Source: a bacterium (lineage in GTDB: Bacteria; CG03). Taken from it: a DNA stretch of 32,571 bases. The DNA is taken from NCBI GenBank assembly GCA_013791675.1, contig VMTI01000154.1:1-32571 (forward strand). Reading direction: 5' to 3'. Under the pieces are notes generated by a model. The model ran no database searches and had not been told where the DNA came from. It saw only the letters and a program-made list of their open reading frames with translations. The translations under genes were made by a program, and so were the position numbers. Shown piece by piece: positions 17,022 to 23,882 of the stretch; positions within the stretch are counted from its first letter, which is position 1, and every line of letters begins with the position of its first letter.

Positions 17022-17038
17022 CTCATTGGAAGTAGCAT

Positions 17039-17347
17039 ATGCAGAAAGAAATAATGAATGTTCCCGAGTTGGCAGAGTATATAGGTGTCAGCGGATCAAA
17101 GATATATAAGCTGATAAGGGATAAAAAAATCCCTGCTTCAAAAATAGGCAGGCAGTATAAGTTTTCAAAACAAGTAATCGATTCGTGGCTGAAAGAAAAT
17201 ATTATTACATCTTTTTTGAATGAGCCTCTTTTTCAGCCTAAAAAAAATGTCGAAAAAGGGGGTGAGAAAAATGGCAAAGAAGAAAGCAGCGAAGAAAAAA
17301 GTTGTGAAAAAGAAAGTAGCGAAGAAAACGGTGAAGAAAGCCGTTAA
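17039..17347 (+). CDS. Excisionase/MerR-like HTH protein with acidic tail
   Basis: A 102-aa protein. Residues 1-58 form a helix-turn-helix of the excisionase/HTH_17 type (MNVPELAEYIGVSGSKIYKLIRDKKIPASKIGRQYKFSKQVIDSWLKEN), which binds DNA in excisionases and AlpA-like regulators. The tail after about residue 70 is Glu/Ser/Lys-rich (KEESSEEKSCEKESSEENGEES). That tail is the other-frame reading of the Lys-rich peptide gene starting at 17271. GGAAG precedes the ATG. No integrase or phage gene adjoins it, so it is more likely a regulator or architectural protein of this small unit than a true excisionase. An eight-A run (17240-17247) could, by +1 slippage, join the HTH to the Lys-rich frame. Confidence 0.8.
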   Translation: MQKEIMNVPELAEYIGVSGSKIYKLIRDKKIPASKIGRQYKFSKQVIDSWLKENIITSFLNEPLFQPKKNVEKGGEKNGKEESSEEKSCEKESSEENGEESR

Positions 17348-17387
17348 GAAGAAAGTCGCGAAGAAAAAAGTCGCGAAGAAAAAGTAA
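17271..17387 (+). CDS. 38-residue Lys-rich histone-H1-like peptide (overlapping frame)
   Basis: Not in the ORF track. ATG 17271 to TAA 17385-17387 encodes MAKKKAAKKKVVKKKVAKK followed by more KKAV/KKVA units: only Lys, Ala, Val and one Thr after Met. AAGGGGGTGA five bases upstream matches the full anti-Shine-Dalgarno consensus except for one base, which argues for real translation although the frame lies inside the end of the HTH gene (+1 relative). H1-like Lys/Ala repeats of this sort bind DNA non-specifically in bacterial nucleoid proteins such as Hc1/AlgP-type tails (family knowledge). Its TAA forms part of the AAGGAGG of the next gene. Alternatively it is the C-terminal part of a frameshifted HTH protein. 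Confidence 0.7.
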   Translation: MAKKKAAKKKVVKKKVAKKTVKKAVKKKVAKKKVAKKK

Positions 17388-17401
17388 GGAGGCTATCTAG
17401 T

Positions 17402-17728
17402 ATGGCTCAGAAAATTGTTAAGCTTGGTTTGAAGAGAGAAAAAAACCATCTTTATTACATCGGCAAAGACGGAAACGTTTGGGCTGCTCCGATGGCACGC
17501 GCGGGAAAAAAAGGCGGTAAAGCCAAAAAAGTCGCGGATGCCGGAGTGAAAAAAGAGAAAGGTTTTCTTTATTTTCTTGACAAAAACGGTGACGTAGCGA
17601 AAGCTGCAATGTCCCGCGGCGGCAAGAAAAAGAAAAAAGCAGCGAAAAAACCTGCAAAGAAAAAAGTCGCGAAGAAAGCGGTGAAAAAAGCCGTTAAGAA
17701 AAAAGTCGCGAAAAAAAAGAAAAAGTAA
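17402..17728 (+). CDS. Duplicated small-domain protein with histone-H1-like tail
   Basis: A 108-aa basic protein. Residues 8-37 (LGLKREKNHLYYIGKDGNVWAAP...) and 47-76 (AGVKKEKGFLYFLDKNGDVAKAA...) are a tandem repeat with 15 of 30 positions identical by eye: a predicted beta-hairpin around K(D/N)G(N/D)V, then A-M-x-R-x-G-K-K. Residues 75-108 are almost wholly Lys, Ala and Val. I remember similar xLYFIDKxGDVxxAxMxRGG proteins in other candidate-phylum and PVC-type genomes but know no function. AAGGAGG at 17386-17392 precedes the ATG. A nucleoid-associated role is inferred from the tail. A strong terminator follows within 15 bp. Confidence 0.82.
   Translation: MAQKIVKLGLKREKNHLYYIGKDGNVWAAPMARAGKKGGKAKKVADAGVKKEKGFLYFLDKNGDVAKAAMSRGGKKKKKAAKKPAKKKVAKKAVKKAVKKKVAKKKKK
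17669..17715 (+). repeat. Direct repeat coding for Lys-rich tails (second copy of 17319-17365)
   Basis: Bases 17319-17365 in the 38-residue peptide gene and 17669-17715 in the 108-aa gene match at 43 of 47 positions by eye, offset by 350 bp, and both read KKAVKKKVAKK-type sequence. Conservation of third positions and of the phase (GTGAAR AAAGCCGTTAAGAARAAAGTCGCGAA) suggests a recent duplication or gene conversion rather than convergence alone. Confidence 0.7.
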
Positions 17729-17742
17729 TAATTTTCTTTTAG

Positions 17743-17789
17743 CCGCGCCTTTCCCGACCTTGTGCCGGGATAGGCGCGGTTTTTTTTTT
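17743..17789 (+). terminator. Rho-independent terminator
   Basis: CCGCGCCT (17743-17750) pairs with AGGCGCGG (17772-17779), with an inner TCCCG/CGGGA stem, followed by a run of nine or ten T (17780-17789). It closes the HTH/histone-like unit. The minus side lacks a matching T-run, so it does not obviously serve the converging nadE gene. Confidence 0.93.
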
Positions 17790-17843
17790 ATACCTAAGAC
17801 AAGTTTTTGGTGCCGGATATCCGGAATTTTCACTGATGTTAAT

Positions 17844-18557
17844 TTATCGGGTTTTGCAGATGTCGGGGAATTTCAGTTTGTGCGCGGCGCTGTCAATTAA
17901 TTCTTTTGCTCTTTTTTTACGGTCGGGTTTCAGAGAGGCCGGTATTTTTCCCGTGTCGGCTATTTTATCCAAAACATCATAAGTTAAACCTATTTCTTTT
18001 TCGTCACTTTGTCCCGGCCACAGCCCCGCGCTCGGGACTTTTTCAATTATGTATTTAGGAATATTGAGTTTAACCGCGAGTTCTCTCACCTGAGATTTCA
18101 GAAGATCTCCCAGCGGGCTCACATCGGAGGCGCCGTCACCGTATTTTGTAAAATAGCCGAATTTCAGTTCTGTCTTGTTGGAAGTGCCGGCGACAAGATA
18201 ATTTTTGCTGTTGGCGAAATAATAAATAACCGCCATCCTGAGCCGCGCTTTCAGATTGCCGCCGGATGCTTTAGAGCTTTTAACGGCGCTTGCAAGTTTC
18301 GTAAGACGGTAAATTTCCGTGAGGTCTATTATGCGGTACGGAATTTTGAATTTGATGGCGAATTTTTTCGCGTCATCAATGTCTTTTTTGAGCGATTCGC
18401 ACGGCAGGATGAGAGCTAGAGTTTTTCCGCGTGAGGCGCGATACGCCAAAACAGCCGTCACTGCGGAATCAATCCCGCCGCTCAATCCGAGCGTGAAACC
18501 CCTGCAGTGCGAGCTTTTGAGCTTATTTTTCAAAAAATTTATTATTATTTTTTCCAT
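17844..18557 (-). CDS. nadE: NH3-dependent NAD+ synthetase
   Basis: Amidates nicotinic acid adenine dinucleotide to NAD+. The N-type PP-loop is TLGLSGGIDSAV, with NLKARLRMAVIYYFAN, VAGTSNKTELKFGYFTKYGDGASDVSPLGDLLKSQVREL and SAGLWPGQSDEKEIGLTYDVLD, all standard for the ammonia-dependent form. At 237 aa it has no glutaminase domain. The ATG is at 18557, about 50 bp from the divergent HD-GYP gene, so the two share a short promoter region rich in A/T. Confidence 0.95.
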   Translation of the reverse strand: MEKIIINFLKNKLKSSHCRGFTLGLSGGIDSAVTAVLAYRASRGKTLALILPCESLKKDIDDAKKFAIKFKIPYRIIDLTEIYRLTKLASAVKSSKASGGNLKARLRMAVIYYFANSKNYLVAGTSNKTELKFGYFTKYGDGASDVSPLGDLLKSQVRELAVKLNIPKYIIEKVPSAGLWPGQSDEKEIGLTYDVLDKIADTGKIPASLKPDRKKRAKELIDSAAHKLKFPDICKTR

Positions 18558-18605
18558 GGAGCTTTAATTTTACATTAAATTTTGCTAAAATCAAATACTG
18601 CCGGT

Positions 18606-19565
18606 ATGGCTGAGGATATGGATAAAATACTGATTGTTGAAGATAACCCCGACGGCGCTGAGGTGCTTAAGGACATATTGTCTGCTGAAGGTTACCTTTG
18701 CGATATCGCGCCCGACGGCGTTACTGCCGAGATGAAAGCCTCAATGAACGATTACGGGTTGATTCTGCTTGATATCATGCTGCCGGACAAAAGCGGTTTT
18801 GAGCTTCTGGAGAAATTTAAAAATGATTCAGCCACGTCGCTGACACCGGTTATTATGCTGACGGCTCTCAATGATACGCAGTCGCGAATAAACGGATATA
18901 ACCTTGGGTGCAATGATTTTATTTCCAAGCCCTACAATCACTATGAGCTTATGGCGAGGGTTAAAAATCATATAAGACTGAAAAACGCGCTTGCCGATCT
19001 GGAAGACACCAACAATGTGCTTTATACTCTTGCCTCGGCAATAGAAGCGAAGGACCGTTACACCCGCGGGCATTCAAACAGGGTGAGTAATTACTGTTAT
19101 AATCTTGCCAGGGAACTCGGCTGGAGTGAGTCCGAGTGCGTGGGGATAAAAAGAGCCGGCCTTTTGCATGACATAGGCAAGATAGGAGTTCCCGATTTTA
19201 TACTGACAAAAACCGCCGGCCTGACGGCGGAGGAATATCAAATAATCAAAAACCATCCCGTCCTCAGCGCCGAGATATGCTCGTCGCTGACAAAACTTAA
19301 GGATGTGATACCCACCATAAAATATCATCACGAGCGTTATGACGGAGCGGGTTATCCCGCCGGACTGGCGGGTTCCGCCATACCTTTGGGCGCGCGGATT
19401 ATGGCTGTTTGCGATTCATGGGACGCAATGACTTCGGACAGGGCATACAGAAAGAGAATAAACAAATCGGAAGTCATTAAAATTCTGGAAGCGTGCTCCG
19501 GTAAACAGTGGGACCGCGAAATCGTAAAAGCTTTTATCCGTTTTTTGAAAAATAGTCCCGAATAG
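18606..19565 (+). CDS. Response regulator with HD-GYP output domain
   Basis: A two-domain regulator of about 319 aa. The receiver (about 5-120) has the acidic pair VEDNPDG, phospho-acceptor in LLDIMLPDKSG, and SKPYN. The HD-GYP domain follows a short linker: HSNRVSNYCYNL, HDIGKIGVPDFIL, HP, and YHHERYDGAGYP, a complete metal and GYP set, so it probably hydrolyses cyclic di-GMP when phosphorylated (family knowledge). The track starts at TTG 18582; ATG 18606 is preferred and ATG 18618 is also possible. No histidine kinase adjoins it. Its 3' end overlaps the converging glycosyltransferase gene by 32 bp. Confidence 0.92.
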   Translation: MAEDMDKILIVEDNPDGAEVLKDILSAEGYLCDIAPDGVTAEMKASMNDYGLILLDIMLPDKSGFELLEKFKNDSATSLTPVIMLTALNDTQSRINGYNLGCNDFISKPYNHYELMARVKNHIRLKNALADLEDTNNVLYTLASAIEAKDRYTRGHSNRVSNYCYNLARELGWSESECVGIKRAGLLHDIGKIGVPDFILTKTAGLTAEEYQIIKNHPVLSAEICSSLTKLKDVIPTIKYHHERYDGAGYPAGLAGSAIPLGARIMAVCDSWDAMTSDRAYRKRINKSEVIKILEACSGKQWDREIVKAFIRFLKNSPE

Positions 19566-21357
19566 TTTTTTCCGCCTGAGGATTTATTCTCACAGCTTTC
19601 CTGAATTCCGAGTCTGATAATTCTTTTTTCCCGTGCGCGCGGTATATCGCACCCAGCAGCATGTGCGCGAGGTAATCGCCGCTTATGTCATAGACATATA
19701 TTGATGACCCGCATATTTTTACGGGCTTTTTTGAAAGAAAATAAGTGAATGGTTTTGTTTGGCCGAAATTGCCGAAATATATGCCCTGCAGATTGGTGGC
19801 GCTTACGGCAAAATATTCTTTCTCTGTATTTTCGGGATTGATAAACTCGTCGGCCTCGCCTACGGGCGTATTCATCATGCAGCCCTGATAGGTAATGCCG
19901 TAATATCGCGGCGAGCCTGAACCGAAATACGAAAGAATAAGCGGCGGCGAACCTTCTTTTTTCCACCACCCCGCGAACTGTTTTAATCCCTGCCCCCAGT
20001 CCAGATTTGAATCGCCGAGGTATTTTATGCCCTGACGCGGTCCGCCGAGAACAAAATTGAAATGGGATATGTAGTCAGGAAAGATACTCAGGTTTTCAAA
20101 AAGAGCAAGCGCTACCATAGCCGCCAGAGCCGGGCCTTTCAGGAGCCGCCGGGCGCGCGAGAAAAAAAGAAAAGCAAAAGGCCATAAGAATAGCGCGTGC
20201 CGTATGCCGATATTGAGATTGCTCTTCATTATAAAAATCAAAAAAGCGGCGGCGGGGAGTATAAAGAAAAGCTCGTCTCTGTTGATTTTCGCGCGGGTGG
20301 CGCTTATGATTGCCGCCATAGAAAGAACAATTCCCGCGAGAGTGCTTTTGATTATAATAGCCAGCGGGAAATAATACGGCCAGCCTCTTACGGAATACAT
20401 GCCGAGCAGATACGCGCTGTGCCCGCGCCTGGAATGGAAAAAGCTGTAAGCTACACCCTTGAGATATGTTTCAGGCAGAAAAGATATTTTTGAAGCGAGG
20501 TTTAACGCTCCGCGTACAAAAACAGGCAGAGAGTTAAGCTCGCCTCCCTTGAAAAAATTTCCGCACACGGGTTCCGCAAACATGTAGGAAAGATTGATTA
20601 TGAAAATTATTATGGGAACCTGAATTAAAAAATGCGCAAGAAATTTCTTTTTGTCTCCGGTGAAGAAAAACGCGCTCAGGTGAAAAGCCATGAAATAAAA
20701 TATGACAGTGTGTTTGGACGCCAGAGCCAGCGACCACAGGATAGATGCCGGCAGAAGATTTTTCAGATTCTGTTTCTTTGTGTATTTCCACAAAAAATAG
20801 GATGCCATTACGGAGAAGGCGACGGACCCGAAATCCGTCGTCACAAGTCTCGCGTGCGCGAGCATATTAGGGGAAAGAGCCAGCATAAAGGCAGCCATAT
20901 TGGCGGCTTTTTCACCGTAAAGTTCCTTCGCCCATCGGTGAATGATGAGTATTAGGGGGATTCCCAGAAGCAGCAGCAGCATGCGCCCGGTAAACAGAAG
21001 ACGTGCCGCGTCATTACCGTTTTTAAAAAATACCGTGTCGGCGAAAACAAAGTCTTTTCCCGGCGACCAGGTGTTTACCCGTATTTCATTTTCCGTTCTC
21101 ACCAGAGACGCTTCATCCGGAAGAACGGCTTTTGTGAAATAAGACGAAAACCCCGCGATGTATCTTAAAAGAGGCGGATGCTCAATTCCGAATCTGAAAT
21201 TGTGGAATTTGTGATAGGCCATGCCGTCGGCAAGATGCAGTGTTTCATCATAGACAGGGGATTTTTTTAACACGCTCATTCCGCCGAGCATGAGAAAAAC
21301 GGCGATGGAAATAATAAGAGGAAGAAAAGAATGTTTGGATTTTTTCGGCTTTTTCAT
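19534..21357 (-). CDS. Membrane glycosyltransferase, GT39/ArnT-PMT-like
   Basis: A 607-aa integral membrane protein with about ten to twelve TM helices. After TM1 comes YDETLHLADGMAYH, where the acidic pair matches the catalytic Asp/Glu of GT-C glycosyltransferases that use polyprenyl-phosphate sugars. IEHPPLLRYIAG next to it is also characteristic (x-HPPL). The C-terminal part is soluble, with a single TPR-like unit at the end (SDSEFRKAVRINPQA). Sugar and acceptor (protein, lipid A or glycan) cannot be told. The gene follows the EamA transporter with a 1-bp gap and is probably co-transcribed. Confidence 0.82.
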   Translation of the reverse strand: MKKPKKSKHSFLPLIISIAVFLMLGGMSVLKKSPVYDETLHLADGMAYHKFHNFRFGIEHPPLLRYIAGFSSYFTKAVLPDEASLVRTENEIRVNTWSPGKDFVFADTVFFKNGNDAARLLFTGRMLLLLLGIPLILIIHRWAKELYGEKAANMAAFMLALSPNMLAHARLVTTDFGSVAFSVMASYFLWKYTKKQNLKNLLPASILWSLALASKHTVIFYFMAFHLSAFFFTGDKKKFLAHFLIQVPIIIFIINLSYMFAEPVCGNFFKGGELNSLPVFVRGALNLASKISFLPETYLKGVAYSFFHSRRGHSAYLLGMYSVRGWPYYFPLAIIIKSTLAGIVLSMAAIISATRAKINRDELFFILPAAAFLIFIMKSNLNIGIRHALFLWPFAFLFFSRARRLLKGPALAAMVALALFENLSIFPDYISHFNFVLGGPRQGIKYLGDSNLDWGQGLKQFAGWWKKEGSPPLILSYFGSGSPRYYGITYQGCMMNTPVGEADEFINPENTEKEYFAVSATNLQGIYFGNFGQTKPFTYFLSKKPVKICGSSIYVYDISGDYLAHMLLGAIYRAHGKKELSDSEFRKAVRINPQAEKTIRDYFSKNG

Positions 21358-21358
21358 T

Positions 21359-22213
21359 TTAAGAAAAAATATAAAGCATCACGTTGCCCGCGATTATGAC
21401 GGCTGAAGCTCCCAGGCGGCGGAACCGTTCTTTTTCGCCGAACAGCAGAATGCCTCCAGCCACGGCAATCAGAACGCCGGAGCGTTTGACGGCTATCAAG
21501 TAGGATACTTTTGTCAGGGCGAGCGCCGCCATATGGGTCATAAAAAGTCCGGCGTTTAATATGCCGCAACCGGCAAGATATTTGATATCCGAGCGTTTTA
21601 TTTTGGAGCTGTTTTTAAGAAAAAAGGGTAAGGCCAGCAGCGCTACAAGAGCAGATACATAAAAAGGGTAACTTTCTATGGATGATTTTTCAAGCGCCAG
21701 TTTGTCAAAATTGGCCACAAAAGCCCACACGCCCACTGTAAGGAATGCCCATTTTACGCCTTTTTCGCCGCTTAATTTTTTGAAAGGTTCCGCCAGATTT
21801 TTACCCGCGGTTAGCATATAACATCCGAAAGCTGTCAGCAGCATCGCTGCCCCTGCGGCAGGCGAGGGGAATTCCTTCAGAAGAACGGCCGAAACGGGTA
21901 TGACAAAAAGCGGTGACATCGCAAGAATTGGCATGACGAGAGATGCTTCCGAATGTTTGAGAGCTTTTATGCTTGAATAAAAACCTATGAGATTTCCCGA
22001 TGCCGCCGCGGCCGCTATGGGCCAGAACCCCGCAGCGGGAGCGGGGAATCCTTCTTTGAGCGCCGGAATCAGAAGTATAGGCAGAGAAAAAGCGAAATAA
22101 GAAAATAGGATAACAGAGGGTTCGGATATATTATTTATGTGAAGGTAGCGCACATATAAACCAAGTATGCCGAAAATAATGGCGCACAGGCCCGCAGGAA
22201 GAAACCAATTCAT
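21359..22213 (-). CDS. EamA/DMT-family membrane transporter
   Basis: A 284-aa protein with ten predicted TM helices in two EamA-type halves (about 5-135 and 150-284). Signature stretches are IALKHSEASLVMPILAMSPLF in the first half and ALTKVSYLIAVKRSGVLIAVAGGILLFGEKE in the second. The family includes drug/metabolite and sugar-lipid (ArnE/F-like) transporters. Being directly coupled to a GT39-like enzyme, it could move a lipid-linked or small substrate for that enzyme (inference from position only). Confidence 0.85.
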   Translation of the reverse strand: MNWFLPAGLCAIIFGILGLYVRYLHINNISEPSVILFSYFAFSLPILLIPALKEGFPAPAAGFWPIAAAAASGNLIGFYSSIKALKHSEASLVMPILAMSPLFVIPVSAVLLKEFPSPAAGAAMLLTAFGCYMLTAGKNLAEPFKKLSGEKGVKWAFLTVGVWAFVANFDKLALEKSSIESYPFYVSALVALLALPFFLKNSSKIKRSDIKYLAGCGILNAGLFMTHMAALALTKVSYLIAVKRSGVLIAVAGGILLFGEKERFRRLGASAVIIAGNVMLYIFS

Positions 22214-22314
22214 TGTTAATATTACAAAAAAGAGTACGAAAGAGGAAAGCGATAGCCATGCGCCGACGCGTTATTTTTTTGCAAATTGCGGTTTATTTAT
22301 TTAAAATTAAAAAT

Positions 22315-23100
22315 ATGACGAAACAGAAAATACTTATAGTTGACGACGATAAAGACGCCAACGATATCGTAAAGAGCTGCCTGGCGGCGTCCGGATACGG
22401 CACCATATCGGCTTTTTCTGCCTCCGAGGCGATAGAATACGCCAGCGCGCTTAAGCCCGACCTTATAATTCTTGATATTAATCTGCCGGACGGGAATGGC
22501 GAGATGGTGTATGCCGCTCTGCAGGCGATGACTGAGACAAAGGGGCTGCCGGTAATTATAATATCGGGAGAGCCTCCATCCAGAGTGCAGAGGATGCAGG
22601 GTATGAAAAGTATCCCGCCGGAGGACATATTTATCAAACCGCTGGATATTCCGGAATTTCTGAAGCGCGTGAACGGTTATCTCGCGGAGAAAAAAAATCG
22701 CGCCGGGAAGAAAATCCTTATAGCGGATGATGATACGTCTATGAACGAGATAATAAAAAAGAACCTTGAGGCCGCAGGTTATGGCACGCTGTCTGTTTTC
22801 GGCGGTTACCAGGCGGTGGATTGCGCCAAAAAGAACAGGCCGGATTTAATATTGCTGGATATAAATCTCCCCGCGGGCAGCGGCGAGCTCGCTTATACCG
22901 TGCTGAAAGGCTTAAAAGAACTGAACAAGATTCCTGTGATAATTGTTTCCGGCGAAGACCCCGCCGTCATCCGCCGAATGCATATAGGAAAGTCAGTGAG
23001 CCTTCAGGATATTTTTCTGAAACCCGTGGATTTCAAAAAGCTTCTTCACAGGATAGGCCAGCGCCTTACGGAAAAAGAAACAGACAATGCCGGCGGGTAA
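22315..23100 (+). CDS. Tandem-receiver response regulator without output domain
   Basis: About 261 aa: two complete receivers in a row. Receiver 1 has VDDDKDAN, LILDINLPDGNG, IISGEPP and IKPLD; receiver 2 has IADDDTSMN, LLDINLPAGSG, IVSGEDP and LKPVD. Both keep the phospho-Asp, acidic pair and Lys. The two halves are so alike (GEM/GEL, VIIISGE/VIIVSGE) that internal duplication is likely. Nothing follows the second domain, so it may be a phosphorelay or phosphate-sink protein. The track's TTG start at 22213 is improbable; ATG 22315 lies right before the first strand, though without a clear Shine-Dalgarno. ATG 22258 is an alternative. Confidence 0.85.
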   Translation: MTKQKILIVDDDKDANDIVKSCLAASGYGTISAFSASEAIEYASALKPDLIILDINLPDGNGEMVYAALQAMTETKGLPVIIISGEPPSRVQRMQGMKSIPPEDIFIKPLDIPEFLKRVNGYLAEKKNRAGKKILIADDDTSMNEIIKKNLEAAGYGTLSVFGGYQAVDCAKKNRPDLILLDINLPAGSGELAYTVLKGLKELNKIPVIIVSGEDPAVIRRMHIGKSVSLQDIFLKPVDFKKLLHRIGQRLTEKETDNAGG

Positions 23101-23183
23101 AAGCGACGCAAGAAAGATATTGGAATCAATATCGATTTGAAAAAAGTCAAACAGGGGAAAGGGGTATAAAACTAATGAATGCC

Positions 23184-23239
23184 TTGACAGCAGTGTTTAT
23201 ATTTGTAAACATGTGTTTAGGAAACTAAACATATGTTTG
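23184..23239 (+). promoter_or_regulatory. Promoter with two tandem palindromic operators before the MNT/HEPN pair
   Basis: TTGACA (23184-23189) is followed at 16 bp by a weak -10 (TAAACA). Two palindromes overlie and follow the -10: TAAACATGTGTTTA (23206-23219) and TAAACATATGTTTG (23226-23239, with core AAACATATGTTT perfect). They are spaced exactly 20 bp start to start, two helical turns, so a dimeric repressor could sit on one DNA face. The half-sites between them also form TGTTTAG-GAAA-CTAAACA, a possible RNA hairpin. The N-terminal HTH of the following gene is the obvious candidate to bind here (inference). Upstream, 23101-23183 shows nothing else. Confidence 0.7.
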
Positions 23240-23261
23240 GTTTTCAGTAAAAGGCGGAATT

Positions 23262-23882
23262 ATGAAATTTTTTAAACCATTGGATAAAATTTTGAATCAG
23301 ACAGCGAAAGTGAGAATTCTCCGTTTCTTGATAAAAACAGGGCCAGAATGGACTGGCCGCCAAATTTCTAAAGAGATTGGAGTAAGTCCGGCAACTTGTC
23401 ATAAGGCGCTCCGGCAACTTTATAACGAAGGGCTACTTTTGTTTCGCAGTGTGGGAGCGGGACATCTTTACAAATTGAATGATGAAAATTATCTCGTGAA
23501 AAAAGTGGTCAGGCCGTTATTTGAACAAGAAGACAGCATCTATCGGCGTTTAAAGGAAATATTATTGGAGCATTTGGGAAGTTTATCGCCACGGAAATTG
23601 GTGTCCGCTGTTGTTTTCGGCAGTGTGTCAAAGAAAAACGAGAGAGCAAAAAGCGATATAGATATTCTGCTGCTTGTAAAAAAAGAAGAAGATAAAGACG
23701 AAATCGAGAAGAGAACGGCGCTTGCCGCTGCTGTAATAATCAGGGAATATGGGAATGCTCTTTCCCCGTATATTCAAACTGTTAATGAATTCATGTCCAA
23801 GAAAAAAAAGAAGCTTCCGGTAATCAAAGAAATATTGAAGAATCATTTTGTCATTGCGGGAAAAGCGTTGGAGGATTTATGA
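23262..23882 (+). CDS. Winged-helix / minimal nucleotidyltransferase (MNT) fusion
   Basis: A 206-aa protein. Residues about 8-72 form a winged HTH (AKVRILRFLIKTGPEWTGRQISKEIGVSPATCHKALRQLYNEGLL). Residues about 110-190 form a minimal nucleotidyltransferase with the GS-x10-DxD motif (FGSVSKKNERAKSDIDILLLV; G120, S121, D132, D134). In characterised HEPN/MNT toxin-antitoxin pairs, the MNT protein is the antitoxin and AMPylates the HEPN toxin (family knowledge). Here the HTH fusion would add autoregulation. AAGGCGG precedes the ATG, and the stop overlaps the HEPN start (ATGA). Base composition looks less G+C-rich than neighbouring core genes, consistent with acquisition. Confidence 0.86.
   Translation: MKFFKPLDKILNQTAKVRILRFLIKTGPEWTGRQISKEIGVSPATCHKALRQLYNEGLLLFRSVGAGHLYKLNDENYLVKKVVRPLFEQEDSIYRRLKEILLEHLGSLSPRKLVSAVVFGSVSKKNERAKSDIDILLLVKKEEDKDEIEKRTALAAAVIIREYGNALSPYIQTVNEFMSKKKKKLPVIKEILKNHFVIAGKALEDL

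Noticed and set aside
17039-17215. HTH protein as a true phage excisionase with xerD-like 8065 as its integrase
   Set aside because: The two are 8 kb apart with housekeeping genes between, the recombinase looks like a chromosomal Xer enzyme, and no att repeats were seen.
17393-17833. 146-aa minus-strand ORF rich in Phe and Leu
   Set aside because: It is the reverse reading of the Lys-rich tracts (AAA/AAG become TTT/CTT) and runs across the terminator.
22821-23228. 135-aa ORF reading past the tandem-receiver gene
   Set aside because: It is a +2-frame shadow of the second receiver; its codons are Arg/Gln-rich by frame and it has no ribosome site.
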